A DNA stretch of 32,269 nt from Psychrobacter sp. FME6 (lineage in GTDB: Bacteria; Pseudomonadota; Gammaproteobacteria; Pseudomonadales; Moraxellaceae), in assembly GCF_014861365.1 (NCBI RefSeq), contig NZ_RRYW01000029.1:1-32269 (forward strand), in the 5' to 3' direction. Numbering within the stretch: position 1 is the first letter of the stretch; every line of letters starts with the position of its first letter. The position numbers were made by a program, and so were the translations under genes. Of the stretch, positions 1 to 9,108 are shown piece after piece. A model generated the notes under the pieces. That model saw nothing but the letters and a program-made list of their open reading frames with translations. It made no database searches and was not told the origin of the DNA.

Positions 1-53
1 AACCGTTCGCTATTTTTTTTGCCATCAATTTGTCGCCAATGTTCAACACGCCC
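1..53. mobile_element. End of an insertion sequence entering the window from the left
   Basis: Read on the minus strand this stretch begins GGGCGTGTTGAACATT, immediately next to a TA dinucleotide (54-55) and the interrupted PepSY coding sequence. The same terminal sequence recurs, slightly diverged, at both ends of the element at 9109-9330. TA at the junction fits element families that duplicate TA on insertion (IS630/Tc1-mariner, or some IS5 groups). The transposase lies outside the window, so the family is not decided. Confidence 0.6.
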
Positions 54-1029
54 TAATCATACTTTGGTCAGTATTGGGATGATTAATACTGACACTGGTC
101 ACGGTATAATTAGGGTTGCGTTTTTGCCAATCAGATTGTGTCGTGGCAAGCAATGGAGCAATACTAGCCATAGGGGCAGCCTGTAACTCGGTTGCATCCG
201 CTGCCCGATAAGAGTAAATTTCCTTAAAAAACTGCTCATTATCTACCCCAGATACCATGCCTGCCCACGGCATATATAAGGTTATTAAGGTTATGATGCC
301 GGTAAAGGTAATCATCAAATGGAACGGTATTGGCAGCACAGAAAAAGCATTGTGCGCATCAAGCCACGAGCGTTGCCCCTTACCCCAACGAAAGGTAAAA
401 AAATCCGTAAATATCTTTTTGTGGACAATAACGCCTGTGATAATAGCAATCAACATCATCATAGAAGCTATACCGACGATAATTCTGGCCCATATCACAC
501 TCATATAATGCAAATCAAAATGCATACGATAAAAGAAGTGACCGCCTACGGTATCTCTTGGTGTATATGCCATTTGGGTTTGCGTATCAAACTGATATTT
601 TAGCCTTCTGTCATCTGTAGTCACATTAATATGTAGACGTTGAGCAATATTATCGCCATTAATATCTTTAGCAATAAACCAGTTTTTGGCATGGGCTTGG
701 GTTTGCTGTAAGTGAGCGATTGCCATAGCAAAACCATCTGACTTATCTTCTAGATTTGTCACATTTTGGTTGTGCGTAAATGTTGAAGACGTGAATGGCG
801 TTTGCTGAGAGCGTGCCGGAATTTCAGGTTGCATCCATGCTGTCAGCTCATTATTAAAATAACTGACCGTGCCCATCAGAAAAATGGTAAACAGCAACCA
901 ACCTAATAACAGGCCAAACCAAGTATGGACGTCAGATAAAATGACTCGATAGCCCTTCACTTTAGTTTTACCCTTTGTCTGAATATTACTCATTGTGGCA
1001 GTTTGGGTCTTAGTAGAGTCTGAGGGCAT
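43..1029 (-). pseudogene. PepSY-associated membrane protein, 3' end truncated by an IS
   Basis: This encodes the first 328 residues of a PepSY-associated transmembrane protein, a family of inner-membrane proteins common beside siderophore receptors and proposed to take part in periplasmic reduction or release of iron. Visible are a first membrane helix after the motif SDVHTWFGLLLGW, a periplasmic domain, a second helix around residues 180-205 (IIVGIASMMMLIAIITGVIV) followed by HKKIFTDFF, and a third around 235-257. Relatives usually continue through another periplasmic segment and a final helix. Here the frame ends in MIRAC, whose last codons come from the IS end at 1-53, so the C-terminus is lost. 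It lies 26 bp after the DUF3649 gene and 3' of the receptor in one operon. Start ATG 1029 is used; an in-frame ATG twelve codons later is an alternative. Function of the shortened protein is doubtful. Confidence 0.75.
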
Positions 1030-1055
1030 AATAACAGCCTGATGGTAAGAAAAAT

Positions 1056-1346
1056 CTAAATAGCGACATAATCAATCACCCCTAATATCCCTGCAATACC
1101 GACGATCAGTGTCCATGCCAGCCATAAACGACGCAAAGAAAATACTAAGACAAGGATGAGCGCACATACGACAACGCTAGCAATTTGACCCCAATAGATG
1201 GCAGAAATCTCATCTATAGGTAAGGTCAAAAACGTCAAACTCGTAAGCACCGCGATGCCATAGCTACCAATAATCGCTAAAAAAATACGACTGAGGACTT
1301 TAAACTCAGGTAGATAAAAACCATGACTGCTACGGCGCTTACTCAT
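1056..1346 (-). CDS. DUF3649 small inner-membrane protein, iron-uptake associated
   Basis: A 96-residue protein with three hydrophobic stretches (about residues 19-42, 50-68 and 72-94). The pattern of an amphipathic N-terminus, a short TM hairpin and a basic RRLWLAW turn matches the DUF3649 family, which is repeatedly found between TonB-dependent receptor genes and PepSY protein genes. Its exact role is not established; a part in siderophore-iron handling at the inner membrane is inferred from the neighbourhood. It lies 60 bp downstream of the receptor gene and 26 bp upstream of the truncated PepSY gene, so all three are probably one transcript under the Fur box at 3864-3885. Confidence 0.7.
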   Translation of the reverse strand: MSKRRSSHGFYLPEFKVLSRIFLAIIGSYGIAVLTSLTFLTLPIDEISAIYWGQIASVVVCALILVLVFSLRRLWLAWTLIVGIAGILGVIDYVAI

Positions 1347-1406
1347 GTGACTGCCTGCGTATGAAAGTGAAAGGTCATGATCGGCATAAAAGTGAAAAGC
1401 GAAAGA

Positions 1407-3692
1407 TTAAAAGCGATAGGTTAATCTGCCGACTACATTCAAAGGCTCACCGTAAGTCAATTCACTAAAAGTGCTGCCCGCAAGATACTTTTGATTGAAC
1501 AAATTATTCACATTAACCTGCGCTTCAAGATTGTCGTTAAAGCTATATCTTGCCATGATATTGGCAAGCGTCACGTCATCTTGACCGTACTTTTCAGATT
1601 GTTTCGTCACAGGGTTTTTGACAATACCATAGTATCCATTTGACCAGTCAACGCCGCCGCCAATAGTTAAATTAGGAATGATATGATCAAGATTATAAGT
1701 GGCAAACAGATTCAGCGTGGTATCAGCAAAGCCAGTATTGATGGTTTTGCCCTTGTTGTCTTCAGCATTAAAATGCGTATAACCAACACTCGCTTGTAGT
1801 TGGTCGCTGATTTGACCAGACACTTGTACTTCTACGCCCTGACTGGTGGCACCTTTTGCTCCGTAGTAGGCTTTTTCCAGATCGGTGCCGGGTATTATTT
1901 GACCGCCATCGAGTTGAGCAAGGTTGTCCTGCTCGATTCTGAAAATACTCACTTGGCTTTGTAATGTGCCATTATCTGACTCACTTTTTAGACCGATTTC
2001 ATAGTTTTTACCTTCGATAGGATCGAGGAATTTACCGTTTATATCACGCTGAGTTTGAGGTTTGAAGATATCACTGTAGCTGGTATAAAGACTGTGATTG
2101 TCATTAACCGCATAGGTAATCCCTGCGTATGGTGTCCAGATGTGTTTGGCTTCCGTGTTGACGTTACGGCCATACTGCACACCTGAGCGTTCAAAATCAG
2201 ACACACGCGCTCCCAAAATCACGGCTAAAGGATCCGATAATTTGAGCTGAGTTGCTGCAAAAATGGCTTTTTCTTTGGTTGTGACATCAGAGCTGCGATT
2301 GCGCGCTCCCCATTCTGGTTCAGGATAACTGCCATCCCAGTCAGAAAAATCTGGGAGCGGCAACATACCATCAGGCGGTGACTTATAAGTGAAAGTATCA
2401 AGATCACTTTTGCTATAGGAGCCGCCTACGATGAGCTTATGCGTTTTTCCCAACGCATCAAAGTTACCGGTTAACTTGCTTTTAACATTGAACTGGTTGC
2501 GTTCGGTATCGGCATGAAATGGGTTTAGGTTAAAAATCAGTCCGGTATCAGGATTCACGACTTGGTCGCCATTGGCATACATATAAAGCAGCTTTGGACT
2601 ACTGTCACTCTCGTTATAGCTGGCATTGGTGGTCAAGTTCCAATCGGCATTAAAATCATGGTCAATATCTGCAAAGTAATAGGTATTATCAGAATCCCAG
2701 TTTGTCCAATCTGCGCTGCCATTTTTACTGGTATCCCAATCCGCTTTTGACCCATCACTTAGATAGTTTGGCAAGCCGCCCCACATGGTTGATTTTGATT
2801 TATTGTGTTGACGGCTAGCACCCACACTGACCGTGGTGCTGTCGCCCACGTCCGCATCTACTGTGGCATAAAGCAGACTTTGACCCAATTCTTGACGGTC
2901 GATAAAGGTATCACCATCTTGATAGCTAGCCACCACTCGGCCTCGTACCGCGCCACTTTCTACTAAAGATTGACTACGATCAACACTGAGACCATATTGC
3001 CCATAACGATCAACATTGGCGGATAGCTCTGTTTTTGGAACGCTACTATCAGCCCGTTTACGTATTAAGTTAACATTGGCAGAAGGGTCGCCTGAGCCGC
3101 TCATCAAACCAGTCGCGCCGCGTACGGTTTCAACATGGTCAAACATCGCGGTATTGGCAGAGTATTCGCCCATGGCAGCTTGCTGGACAAAATCGGTATT
3201 TAAGCCGTCAATTTGGAAGCTATTGATAGCAAAGCCTCTTGATGAAAGACCATTACGCGCGCCATCAACGCTACTTACTTGGATAGCAGGCGTGCGTTTA
3301 AGCACATCTATTAGGGTGGTTGAGTTTTGATCTTTGATTTGCTGATTAGTAACCACACTGACCGCTTGCGGGGTTTCTTTGGCCGACAAGCCCATACCGG
3401 TGGCGCTACTGGTGACAGGGATTGTATAGCTGTCAGTATTTTCCGTGACCTGTTTGTTCGTTTCTGCCATGACCACGATAGTTGGTAGCGTGGTACTTGG
3501 TTCTGACCTATTGTCGCCACGATTGATTTCAATGCCATTGTCATTGATTGGTTGTTGCTGTGATACTTCAGCATGGATCATAGATGAGCTTACTGCCAAC
3601 GAAGCAATGGCTGAAAGGTGCATGGTTCGCTTAACGCTCCAACTTAAAGGGTTAGGTTTATGCTGTTTTCTACTTTGTGTAATCATAAACAT
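1407..3692 (-). CDS. TonB-dependent siderophore receptor (FpvA/FhuE-like)
   Basis: Outer-membrane receptor that binds a ferric siderophore and imports it using TonB energy. The protein (about 761 aa) has a signal peptide (basic start, hydrophobic AIASLAVSSSMIHA), a TonB-box-like stretch PTIVVMAE, and a plug domain with ETPQAVSVVT, IDVLKRTPAIQV, SSRGFAINSFQIDGL and VETVRGATGLMSGSGDPSANVN (split over about residues 105-210). A 22-strand-type barrel follows, ending NNLFNQKYL...GRLTYRF with the C-terminal phenylalanine needed for outer-membrane assembly. Start ATG 3692 is preferred over the upstream TTG at 3695; a further ATG two codons later is possible. It is first in the operon with DUF3649 and PepSY. 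A strong Fur box lies about 170 bp upstream. The ligand cannot be read from sequence; the FhuE/FpvA resemblance favours hydroxamate or mixed-type siderophores. Confidence 0.92.
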   Translation of the reverse strand: MFMITQSRKQHKPNPLSWSVKRTMHLSAIASLAVSSSMIHAEVSQQQPINDNGIEINRGDNRSEPSTTLPTIVVMAETNKQVTENTDSYTIPVTSSATGMGLSAKETPQAVSVVTNQQIKDQNSTTLIDVLKRTPAIQVSSVDGARNGLSSRGFAINSFQIDGLNTDFVQQAAMGEYSANTAMFDHVETVRGATGLMSGSGDPSANVNLIRKRADSSVPKTELSANVDRYGQYGLSVDRSQSLVESGAVRGRVVASYQDGDTFIDRQELGQSLLYATVDADVGDSTTVSVGASRQHNKSKSTMWGGLPNYLSDGSKADWDTSKNGSADWTNWDSDNTYYFADIDHDFNADWNLTTNASYNESDSSPKLLYMYANGDQVVNPDTGLIFNLNPFHADTERNQFNVKSKLTGNFDALGKTHKLIVGGSYSKSDLDTFTYKSPPDGMLPLPDFSDWDGSYPEPEWGARNRSSDVTTKEKAIFAATQLKLSDPLAVILGARVSDFERSGVQYGRNVNTEAKHIWTPYAGITYAVNDNHSLYTSYSDIFKPQTQRDINGKFLDPIEGKNYEIGLKSESDNGTLQSQVSIFRIEQDNLAQLDGGQIIPGTDLEKAYYGAKGATSQGVEVQVSGQISDQLQASVGYTHFNAEDNKGKTINTGFADTTLNLFATYNLDHIIPNLTIGGGVDWSNGYYGIVKNPVTKQSEKYGQDDVTLANIMARYSFNDNLEAQVNVNNLFNQKYLAGSTFSELTYGEPLNVVGRLTYRF

Positions 3693-3863
3693 CAATGGTA
3701 TCTCAATGAAAGTGAGGAGAATTTAAGGGAAGGCAGTTATTCAAGACAATAGTGCTTACTAATACATGTTAGCTTTGTAGAGCATCATGAGAAATGAGCT
3801 ATTTATTAATAGTCTTGTTGAATAAATATATGGTTTGTTACGTTAGAGTTTGTACATGATAAA

Positions 3864-3885
3864 GATAATAATAATGATTATCAAT
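3864..3885. promoter_or_regulatory. Fur box upstream of the 1407-3692 receptor operon
   Basis: GATAATAATAATGATTATC matches the Fur 19-mer consensus (GATAATGATTATCATTATC) in most positions and lies about 170 bp upstream of the receptor start. It implies repression by Fe2+-Fur under iron-replete conditions. The gap 3693-4069 otherwise holds only AT-rich sequence and the terminator of the neighbouring PepSY gene. Confidence 0.75.
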
Positions 3886-3978
3886 ACAGTATTGAAATAT
3901 TTTTGATACAGTGAAGGTCTACGTCATGAGATAGCACTACTTTTTTGTTAGCAAACACTATAGATAAAAATAGCACAG

Positions 3979-4010
3979 CAAAAAAAAGGCCACTTTTTAA
4001 AAGTGGCCTC
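3979..4010 (-). terminator. Rho-independent terminator after the PepSY gene
   Basis: An 11-bp perfect stem (AGGCCACTTTT / AAAAGTGGCCT, 3987-4009) is followed on the minus strand by eight T residues (A run at 3980-3987). It lies 60-90 bp beyond the stop of the 4070-5569 gene and insulates it from the receptor operon that starts at 3692 on the same strand. Confidence 0.85.
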
Positions 4011-4069
4011 AATTAAGCACAGTATCTGTTAAACCTTAACTATTGCCTACCTAAATTTAATCGTATCGT

Positions 4070-5569
4070 TTATTTCAACAGCTTCTGCATAAAGTGGGTT
4101 CGAGAAATTACTAAAAAATCCAATAACGCAATAGCCACAATGATAATAATTGCAGCTGGGAATATAATAGCCACCACAAGCAAGGGAATGGCAAACGGCC
4201 ACCATATAGAAAAACTTTGACCACGTGCTGGTGGATTTAGTCCAGTGATTTCGTTGGTATTACGAGGACGACGTTGCCACCACATGACATAACCGCTCAC
4301 ACAAATTGCAATCACAGATAAGCAAAACAGCACATTGGCTAACACGCTCCATAATCCTAGCGTTCCCATATGAATAGCCGCACCCGCTGCCATAAATTTG
4401 CCGAAAGCATTGTAATCCTCAAAGCGGATATCAGCCAATATCTTCCCCGAATAGCGGTCGATATGCACCGTACGGTCAGCCGTTGGACTTTTCATATCGT
4501 AGCTCATAGAATCTTGGCTAATCGTCCACACTCCTGTCTCGCCTTGTGGTAGATTCAGCTGATAACGTCCTGCAAAGCCAATCTCACGCGCAAACCTATC
4601 TACCGTATCAATCATAATAGGGATATTGGACGCGATACCGTTCTCACCTTTGGTTGTCCCTGACAGCGGCATTGGCGTCAGTTCTAGCACCCAAGGTACC
4701 TCTTTGGTACTGCCCGTATTTAATACACGACCATGAGTTGCTGCAGGCGTTGCTGCTGCTCCATGAATGTGCGGCGCGGCATCGGCATTATCCATATCCA
4801 TACCTGCATGATGCTGACTGTGGTCAATCGAAAGTGGCATGGGCGCGGCGCCCCATTTACCAGCGGGAAATTGACTCCAAGCCTGTACGATTCGCTCGCC
4901 CCAAATACCTGCCCAAGCCATTCCTGAAATGCAGAAAAATAATAATACAATGGATATCCAAGTGCCTAAGGTTGCGTGAATTGTACGAAAAAATGATCGC
5001 TTTTTCTTTAGGTTCGCATCATTAGCGAACAACATGGCTTTGACAGACTTACGTTTTTGCCACCACAAGTACCAACCCGTTAAAATCATCAAAATAGTTA
5101 ATGAGGCGGTGGCTTCCTGAATAAAGTCACCAACCTTCCCTAATAGCAAGTCGCCATGGATGCTATCAAAAGTATTGTACAAGCCCGAATTAGTGGGCGT
5201 ACTTTTAACAATATCAGCGGTATACGGATTTACCGCAACCATATTGTCATGCCCATCTGATATCACTTGAAACAAGGCCACTATCTCGGTATCACGAGGT
5301 GCGATATATTTAATCAGCGTGCTATTTGGTAAGGTTTTGAGGGCGTTTTTTGCTTGGTTGGCAATTGGGGCTTGAACCATAGACTGTGGAGGGGAAACCG
5401 TTAGACGGTCATTATCTCGGCCTGTTGTATTGGACATAAGCAGCATGCCAAGTCCTGTACCCGCTAAAATAATCAAAAAAGGGGCAATAAACATGCCTGC
5501 ATAAAAATGCCATCTCCATACTGTAAAATAGCGTTGATTGTTAGGGGATTGACGTGTGTCTCTACTCAT
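4070..5569 (-). CDS. PepSY-associated transmembrane protein with a His/Met-rich loop
   Basis: A 499-residue inner-membrane protein of the PepSY-associated TM family (FVWRWHFYAG-type opening; here FTVWRWHFYAGMF), with four to five helices: about residues 20-45, 145-165 (followed by WYLWWQKR), 195-225, 390-415 (followed by YVMWWQRRPR) and a hydrophobic C-terminal pair near 440-485. The loop at about residues 245-280 contains HSQHHAGMDMDN and HIHG, a cluster of His and Met that could bind metal ions. Family members near siderophore receptors are thought to act in periplasmic iron release or reduction; the loop could also mean copper. ATG 5569 is chosen because AAAGGT lies about 8 bases upstream; an upstream in-frame TTG (5602) lacks this. 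The gene is monocistronic, ends in a strong terminator, and is divergent from the 5985 receptor. Confidence 0.82.
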   Translation of the reverse strand: MSRDTRQSPNNQRYFTVWRWHFYAGMFIAPFLIILAGTGLGMLLMSNTTGRDNDRLTVSPPQSMVQAPIANQAKNALKTLPNSTLIKYIAPRDTEIVALFQVISDGHDNMVAVNPYTADIVKSTPTNSGLYNTFDSIHGDLLLGKVGDFIQEATASLTILMILTGWYLWWQKRKSVKAMLFANDANLKKKRSFFRTIHATLGTWISIVLLFFCISGMAWAGIWGERIVQAWSQFPAGKWGAAPMPLSIDHSQHHAGMDMDNADAAPHIHGAAATPAATHGRVLNTGSTKEVPWVLELTPMPLSGTTKGENGIASNIPIMIDTVDRFAREIGFAGRYQLNLPQGETGVWTISQDSMSYDMKSPTADRTVHIDRYSGKILADIRFEDYNAFGKFMAAGAAIHMGTLGLWSVLANVLFCLSVIAICVSGYVMWWQRRPRNTNEITGLNPPARGQSFSIWWPFAIPLLVVAIIFPAAIIIIVAIALLDFLVISRTHFMQKLLK

Positions 5570-5884
5570 AAATATGACCTTTACCCATCTTTGGCTGCTC
5601 AATTAACGTCTATCAACGCATTGACAATAGTAATATAAAATAGCTGATTGTTAGATTCGACCTAAAATACTTTCAAGACGATAACGTGATTCTAAGGATG
5701 GCAGCATCATACAAGAAAACTCCTTAAAACACTGCGAATTATAGGAAAAAATTGGCCTTATATGAGGTTATTTTTAACTTTTTATTATTAATGATTTTGT
5801 CCCATTCATGCTTTATTTGTCCTTTATAAGAACCGCCAATGACTGCCTCTAATGCTTGTATAAACACTCTTATTGTAATTTATT

Positions 5885-5917
5885 AATGATAACAATAATC
5901 ATTAGTGTTATCATTAT
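5885..5917. promoter_or_regulatory. Overlapping Fur boxes upstream of the 5985 receptor
   Basis: AATGATAACAATAATCATTA followed directly by a TGTTATCATTAT half site, 68-100 bp before the receptor ATG, fits two overlapping Fur-binding sites. The intergenic region 5570-5984 between the divergent PepSY gene and the receptor holds no other recognisable gene; it is AT-rich. Confidence 0.75.
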
Positions 5918-5919
5918 TT

Positions 5920-5935
5920 CCGTATTGAACATTCA
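5920..5935 (+). repeat. 16-bp copy of an IS-end-like sequence
   Basis: CCGTATTGAACATTCA here is identical to 9110-9125, the left end of the MITE-like element at 9109-9330, and resembles the IS end at 1-53. It lies between the Fur boxes and the receptor start, so it may be a relic of an element end that now forms part of the 5' leader of the receptor mRNA. Confidence 0.55.
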
Positions 5936-5984
5936 TATCTTTTAACTCAAGACCCTCAACTACTTCTATCTGAAAGGAAATACG

Positions 5985-8192
5985 ATGTCGTCTCTTTTAC
6001 GTTCCGAATCTGCCCGAAAAAAACAATTAAAAATGGCAGTCAGGATTGGCTTATTAATGAGTATTAGCCATGCTGCATACGCTGAAGAAACGGCAAATAA
6101 TATTGAAGATGTCCAAAACAAAGATGAGAATGTTGCTACGGTTAATCCGACCCCAGCGACGACCTTAGATACTATTACTGTTTATGCCGATAGCTACCGC
6201 AGTACAGGCACCAAAACTGCATTAGACCCTAACGATGCTCCAATGAGCTATAGCAGAATCAATCAAGAACTATTACAAAAACGTCAAGCAGATAGCGTTA
6301 ATGCGGCGTTACGTTATGAGCCCGGCGTGAGTGCTGAGAGCCGCGGTACAGTATCTATTTTTGATGAATACAACATTCGCGGTTTTAAGACTTACTCCAA
6401 TTTTTATGATGGATTACGCCTCCCCTATGACGGCGCTTGGAATTTGATGCCGCAAGTAGACATTTATGCGACTGAAGCGGTAGAAATATTAAAAGGCCCA
6501 GCATCCTCACTTTATGGCTACGCGGCTCCAGGTGGCATGGTCAATCAGGTCGCCAAAACGCCAAAAAGCACTCAAGAGTCTGAAGTACAGGTGCGCCTTG
6601 GCAATCAAAACCTCAAAGAAGTGGCAGTCGATACGACCGGCCCTATCTCAGATACGCTCAATTATCGCTTGGTGGCATTAAAACGTAAAAAAGATGGACA
6701 GATGCAGACCACAGAAGAAGAACGCACTTTAATTAATCCGTCACTTGAATGGCGACCGACAGAAGATGTCTCCGTTCTTGCCAATCTTTTTTATCAAGAC
6801 GATCCCGAGATGGTGCCTTCCACTCCGCTGCCGGCTGCTGGGACAGTCTACAATGCCAGCTATGGCAAGCTAGATAGTGATGCCTACGCAGGTGACGAGT
6901 GGAATCATTTTAGCAAAGAAGTACTGATGCCAAGTGTGACTGTCAACTGGGCTATCAATGACAAATTAACCTTCAAGAATATCCTACGCTATACCGATGC
7001 CGAAGCGCAGCAGCGTAATATGTATAATCAAGAAGGGTTTATCACGGGTAGCGATAATATTTTAAATCGTGTGGCCTATACCACCGATGAAAAGATGAAC
7101 AACTGGACCACAGACAATCAGCTGGCTTATCAGTTAGATACTGCCAACACCTCGCACAATTTATTATTCGGTGTGGAGTATCAAGAAACGGACAGTAGCG
7201 CTACATATTATGATGCTGGCGCAGATGGCACCCCAAACCTTGATTTGTCCAATCCCGATTTTTCGCAAATCAATGCTGGCACTTTGCCATTAGATATTTA
7301 TCGACAGAAACAAGACATCGAACAAAACCAGCTAGGATTTTATGTACAAGATGAGATGCAGTGGCAAGATTTAACGGTAGTAGCAGGCTTACGTCACGAC
7401 AATTTTGACAGTACCACTGAGCAAACCGACGCCTCTAAAGGTGCTGTTTATAGTAACAAGACGATTGATAACAGCGCATCAAAAACCAGTGGTCGCCTTG
7501 CTGCCATTTATGACTTTGATAATGGCTTCTCTCCTTATGCCAGCTACTCACAATCGTTTCAGCCTGTTGTCGGTAGCAACTTCGTTACTAACAAGGCATT
7601 TGAGCCCACCACCGCTGACCAATTAGAGGCTGGTATCAAATATCTGTCCCCAGATCGCGCCACACAAGGAACGTTGGCGGTGTTTGATATTACGCAAAAA
7701 AACGTCGTAGTGGCTGATGAAATCAATTACAGAAGTCAAACCCAAACGGGTGAAATTACCTCTAAAGGGTTCGAGGTTTCAGGCAGCCACATGCTAAGTG
7801 ATTGGGTAGATATTACTGCAAACTACAGCTATACCGACGCTGAGATTACCGAAGATGAATTCAACCCTGACGTGGTCGGTAACACTCCTGCCCAAACTGC
7901 TAAGCACAAGGCGACACTGTGGGCAGACTATTACGCCACAGATAAATTGACCCTCAATGCAGGGGTTCGCTATGAAGGCGGCATGCAGCTTGATAAGCAA
8001 AATTCAGACGAGCTGCCAAGTGTGACATTGGTAGATATTGGTGGCAGCTATCAAATCAATCCGATGCTCACTGTTGGCGCTAGTATCAATAATTTGTTTG
8101 ATAAAACCTATGTCGGTACTTGCTACGATAGCAATAACTGCTGGATGGGACCTGAGCGCCAGATGTCCGTAAGCCTAAAGGCCAACTTTTAA
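5985..8192 (+). CDS. TonB-dependent siderophore receptor (FhuA/FoxA-type)
   Basis: A 735-aa outer-membrane receptor. Signal peptide to about residue 33 (hydrophobic IGLLMSISHAAYA), TonB-box-like LDTITVYAD, and a plug domain with RQADSVNAALRYEPGV, YNIRGF, FYDGLRLPYDG and VEILKGPASSLYG, where the glycine-rich end is followed by GGMVNQVAK. The barrel ends with a cysteine pair (GTCYDSNNCWMGPERQ) and a terminal ANF. The C-terminal Cys-x(6)-Cys-x-x-Gly-x-x-Arg arrangement is typical of FhuA/FoxA-type receptors and points to hydroxamate siderophores such as ferrichrome or ferrioxamine; this is inference. AAAGGAAA precedes the ATG at good spacing. The SIP reductase gene follows 105 bp downstream on the same strand, and Fur boxes lie at 5885-5917. 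Confidence 0.92.
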   Translation: MSSLLRSESARKKQLKMAVRIGLLMSISHAAYAEETANNIEDVQNKDENVATVNPTPATTLDTITVYADSYRSTGTKTALDPNDAPMSYSRINQELLQKRQADSVNAALRYEPGVSAESRGTVSIFDEYNIRGFKTYSNFYDGLRLPYDGAWNLMPQVDIYATEAVEILKGPASSLYGYAAPGGMVNQVAKTPKSTQESEVQVRLGNQNLKEVAVDTTGPISDTLNYRLVALKRKKDGQMQTTEEERTLINPSLEWRPTEDVSVLANLFYQDDPEMVPSTPLPAAGTVYNASYGKLDSDAYAGDEWNHFSKEVLMPSVTVNWAINDKLTFKNILRYTDAEAQQRNMYNQEGFITGSDNILNRVAYTTDEKMNNWTTDNQLAYQLDTANTSHNLLFGVEYQETDSSATYYDAGADGTPNLDLSNPDFSQINAGTLPLDIYRQKQDIEQNQLGFYVQDEMQWQDLTVVAGLRHDNFDSTTEQTDASKGAVYSNKTIDNSASKTSGRLAAIYDFDNGFSPYASYSQSFQPVVGSNFVTNKAFEPTTADQLEAGIKYLSPDRATQGTLAVFDITQKNVVVADEINYRSQTQTGEITSKGFEVSGSHMLSDWVDITANYSYTDAEITEDEFNPDVVGNTPAQTAKHKATLWADYYATDKLTLNAGVRYEGGMQLDKQNSDELPSVTLVDIGGSYQINPMLTVGASINNLFDKTYVGTCYDSNNCWMGPERQMSVSLKANF

Positions 8193-8297
8193 ACAATATA
8201 GAGCTTATCATTACTAGAGAATGCCTGTCTTATATACTGGCGTTATCTAAACTGATCACTTGAAAAATGAAACACTTAAATTAAGAAAGGCATTAAA

Positions 8298-9041
8298 ATG
8301 GCAAAACCTGCTCCAAGAACATTGAATGTTGTTCGCACCAAATACATAACGCCACAGATGTGCCGCGTCACGCTTGGCGGTGCTGGACTGACTGATTTTC
8401 CGGCAGATCAAGAAAGCGCTTATATTAAACTCATATTTCCTCAAGACCATGGGGCTCGACCACTGATGCGCACTTATACCATTAGTAGTCAACGTGAGGA
8501 TGAAATAGATGTCGATTTTGCTTTGCATGACGCTGAAGGCCCTGCTTCAATGTGGGCACGTAATGCCCAAGTTGGTGAGCAAATATTGGTCGGCGGCCCA
8601 GGACCAAAGAAGCTGATTAATAATGAGGCAGATTGGTTTTTATTGGTTGGTGATATGACAGCGCTACCAGCCATTAGCGTCAATCTTGCCCAGCTACCTG
8701 CTAATGCCTGCGGCTATGCAGTCCTTGAAGTCACCAGTGAAGCGGATAAGCAACTACTCAAAAAACCAGACAACGTTGACATTCACTGGGTGATCAACTC
8801 ACATCCAAATACCGAAAGCAGCCCATTACTTGAAAGGGTTAAAACGCTTACGTGGCTAGCAGGCCGGCCTGCGGTGTGGGCAGCATGTGAATTTCATAGT
8901 ATGCGCGCCCTGCGCCATTACTTTAAAACATATTTCTCAATACCAAGAACGCATTTATACATATCCAGCTATTGGAAAGTCGATAGCACAGAAGACCAGC
9001 ATAAAATTGAGAAGCAGAAAGATGCAAAAAACCTAGCATAA
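8298..9041 (+). CDS. Siderophore-interacting protein (FAD-dependent ferric-siderophore reductase)
   Basis: A 247-aa cytoplasmic flavoprotein of the ViuB/SIP family, which reduces ferric siderophores with NAD(P)H so that Fe2+ is released. Visible are the FAD-binding motif R-T-Y-T (residues 58-61), the second FAD element DFALHDAEGPASMWARNA, the pocket VGGPGPKK, the nucleotide-binding strand WFLLVGDMTALPAI, AAGRP-like LAGRPAVWAACEF, and the C-terminal ISSYWK followed by a polar tail. Length is normal for the family. Start ATG is supported by AAAGG ten bases upstream. It follows the FhuA-type receptor and probably releases iron from the siderophore that receptor imports. No inner-membrane permease for the intact siderophore is encoded in the window. 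Confidence 0.9.
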   Translation: MAKPAPRTLNVVRTKYITPQMCRVTLGGAGLTDFPADQESAYIKLIFPQDHGARPLMRTYTISSQREDEIDVDFALHDAEGPASMWARNAQVGEQILVGGPGPKKLINNEADWFLLVGDMTALPAISVNLAQLPANACGYAVLEVTSEADKQLLKKPDNVDIHWVINSHPNTESSPLLERVKTLTWLAGRPAVWAACEFHSMRALRHYFKTYFSIPRTHLYISSYWKVDSTEDQHKIEKQKDAKNLA

Positions 9042-9108
9042 TATGCTATTTGTCTTTTAATAAATGGTAATGTAATTATCAGTTTTTAATATAATTATTA
9101 TAAACTAG

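Noticed and set aside
7794-8000. Open frames antisense to the receptor genes
   Set aside because: They are short, have no ribosome sites and lie opposite well-supported receptor coding sequence.
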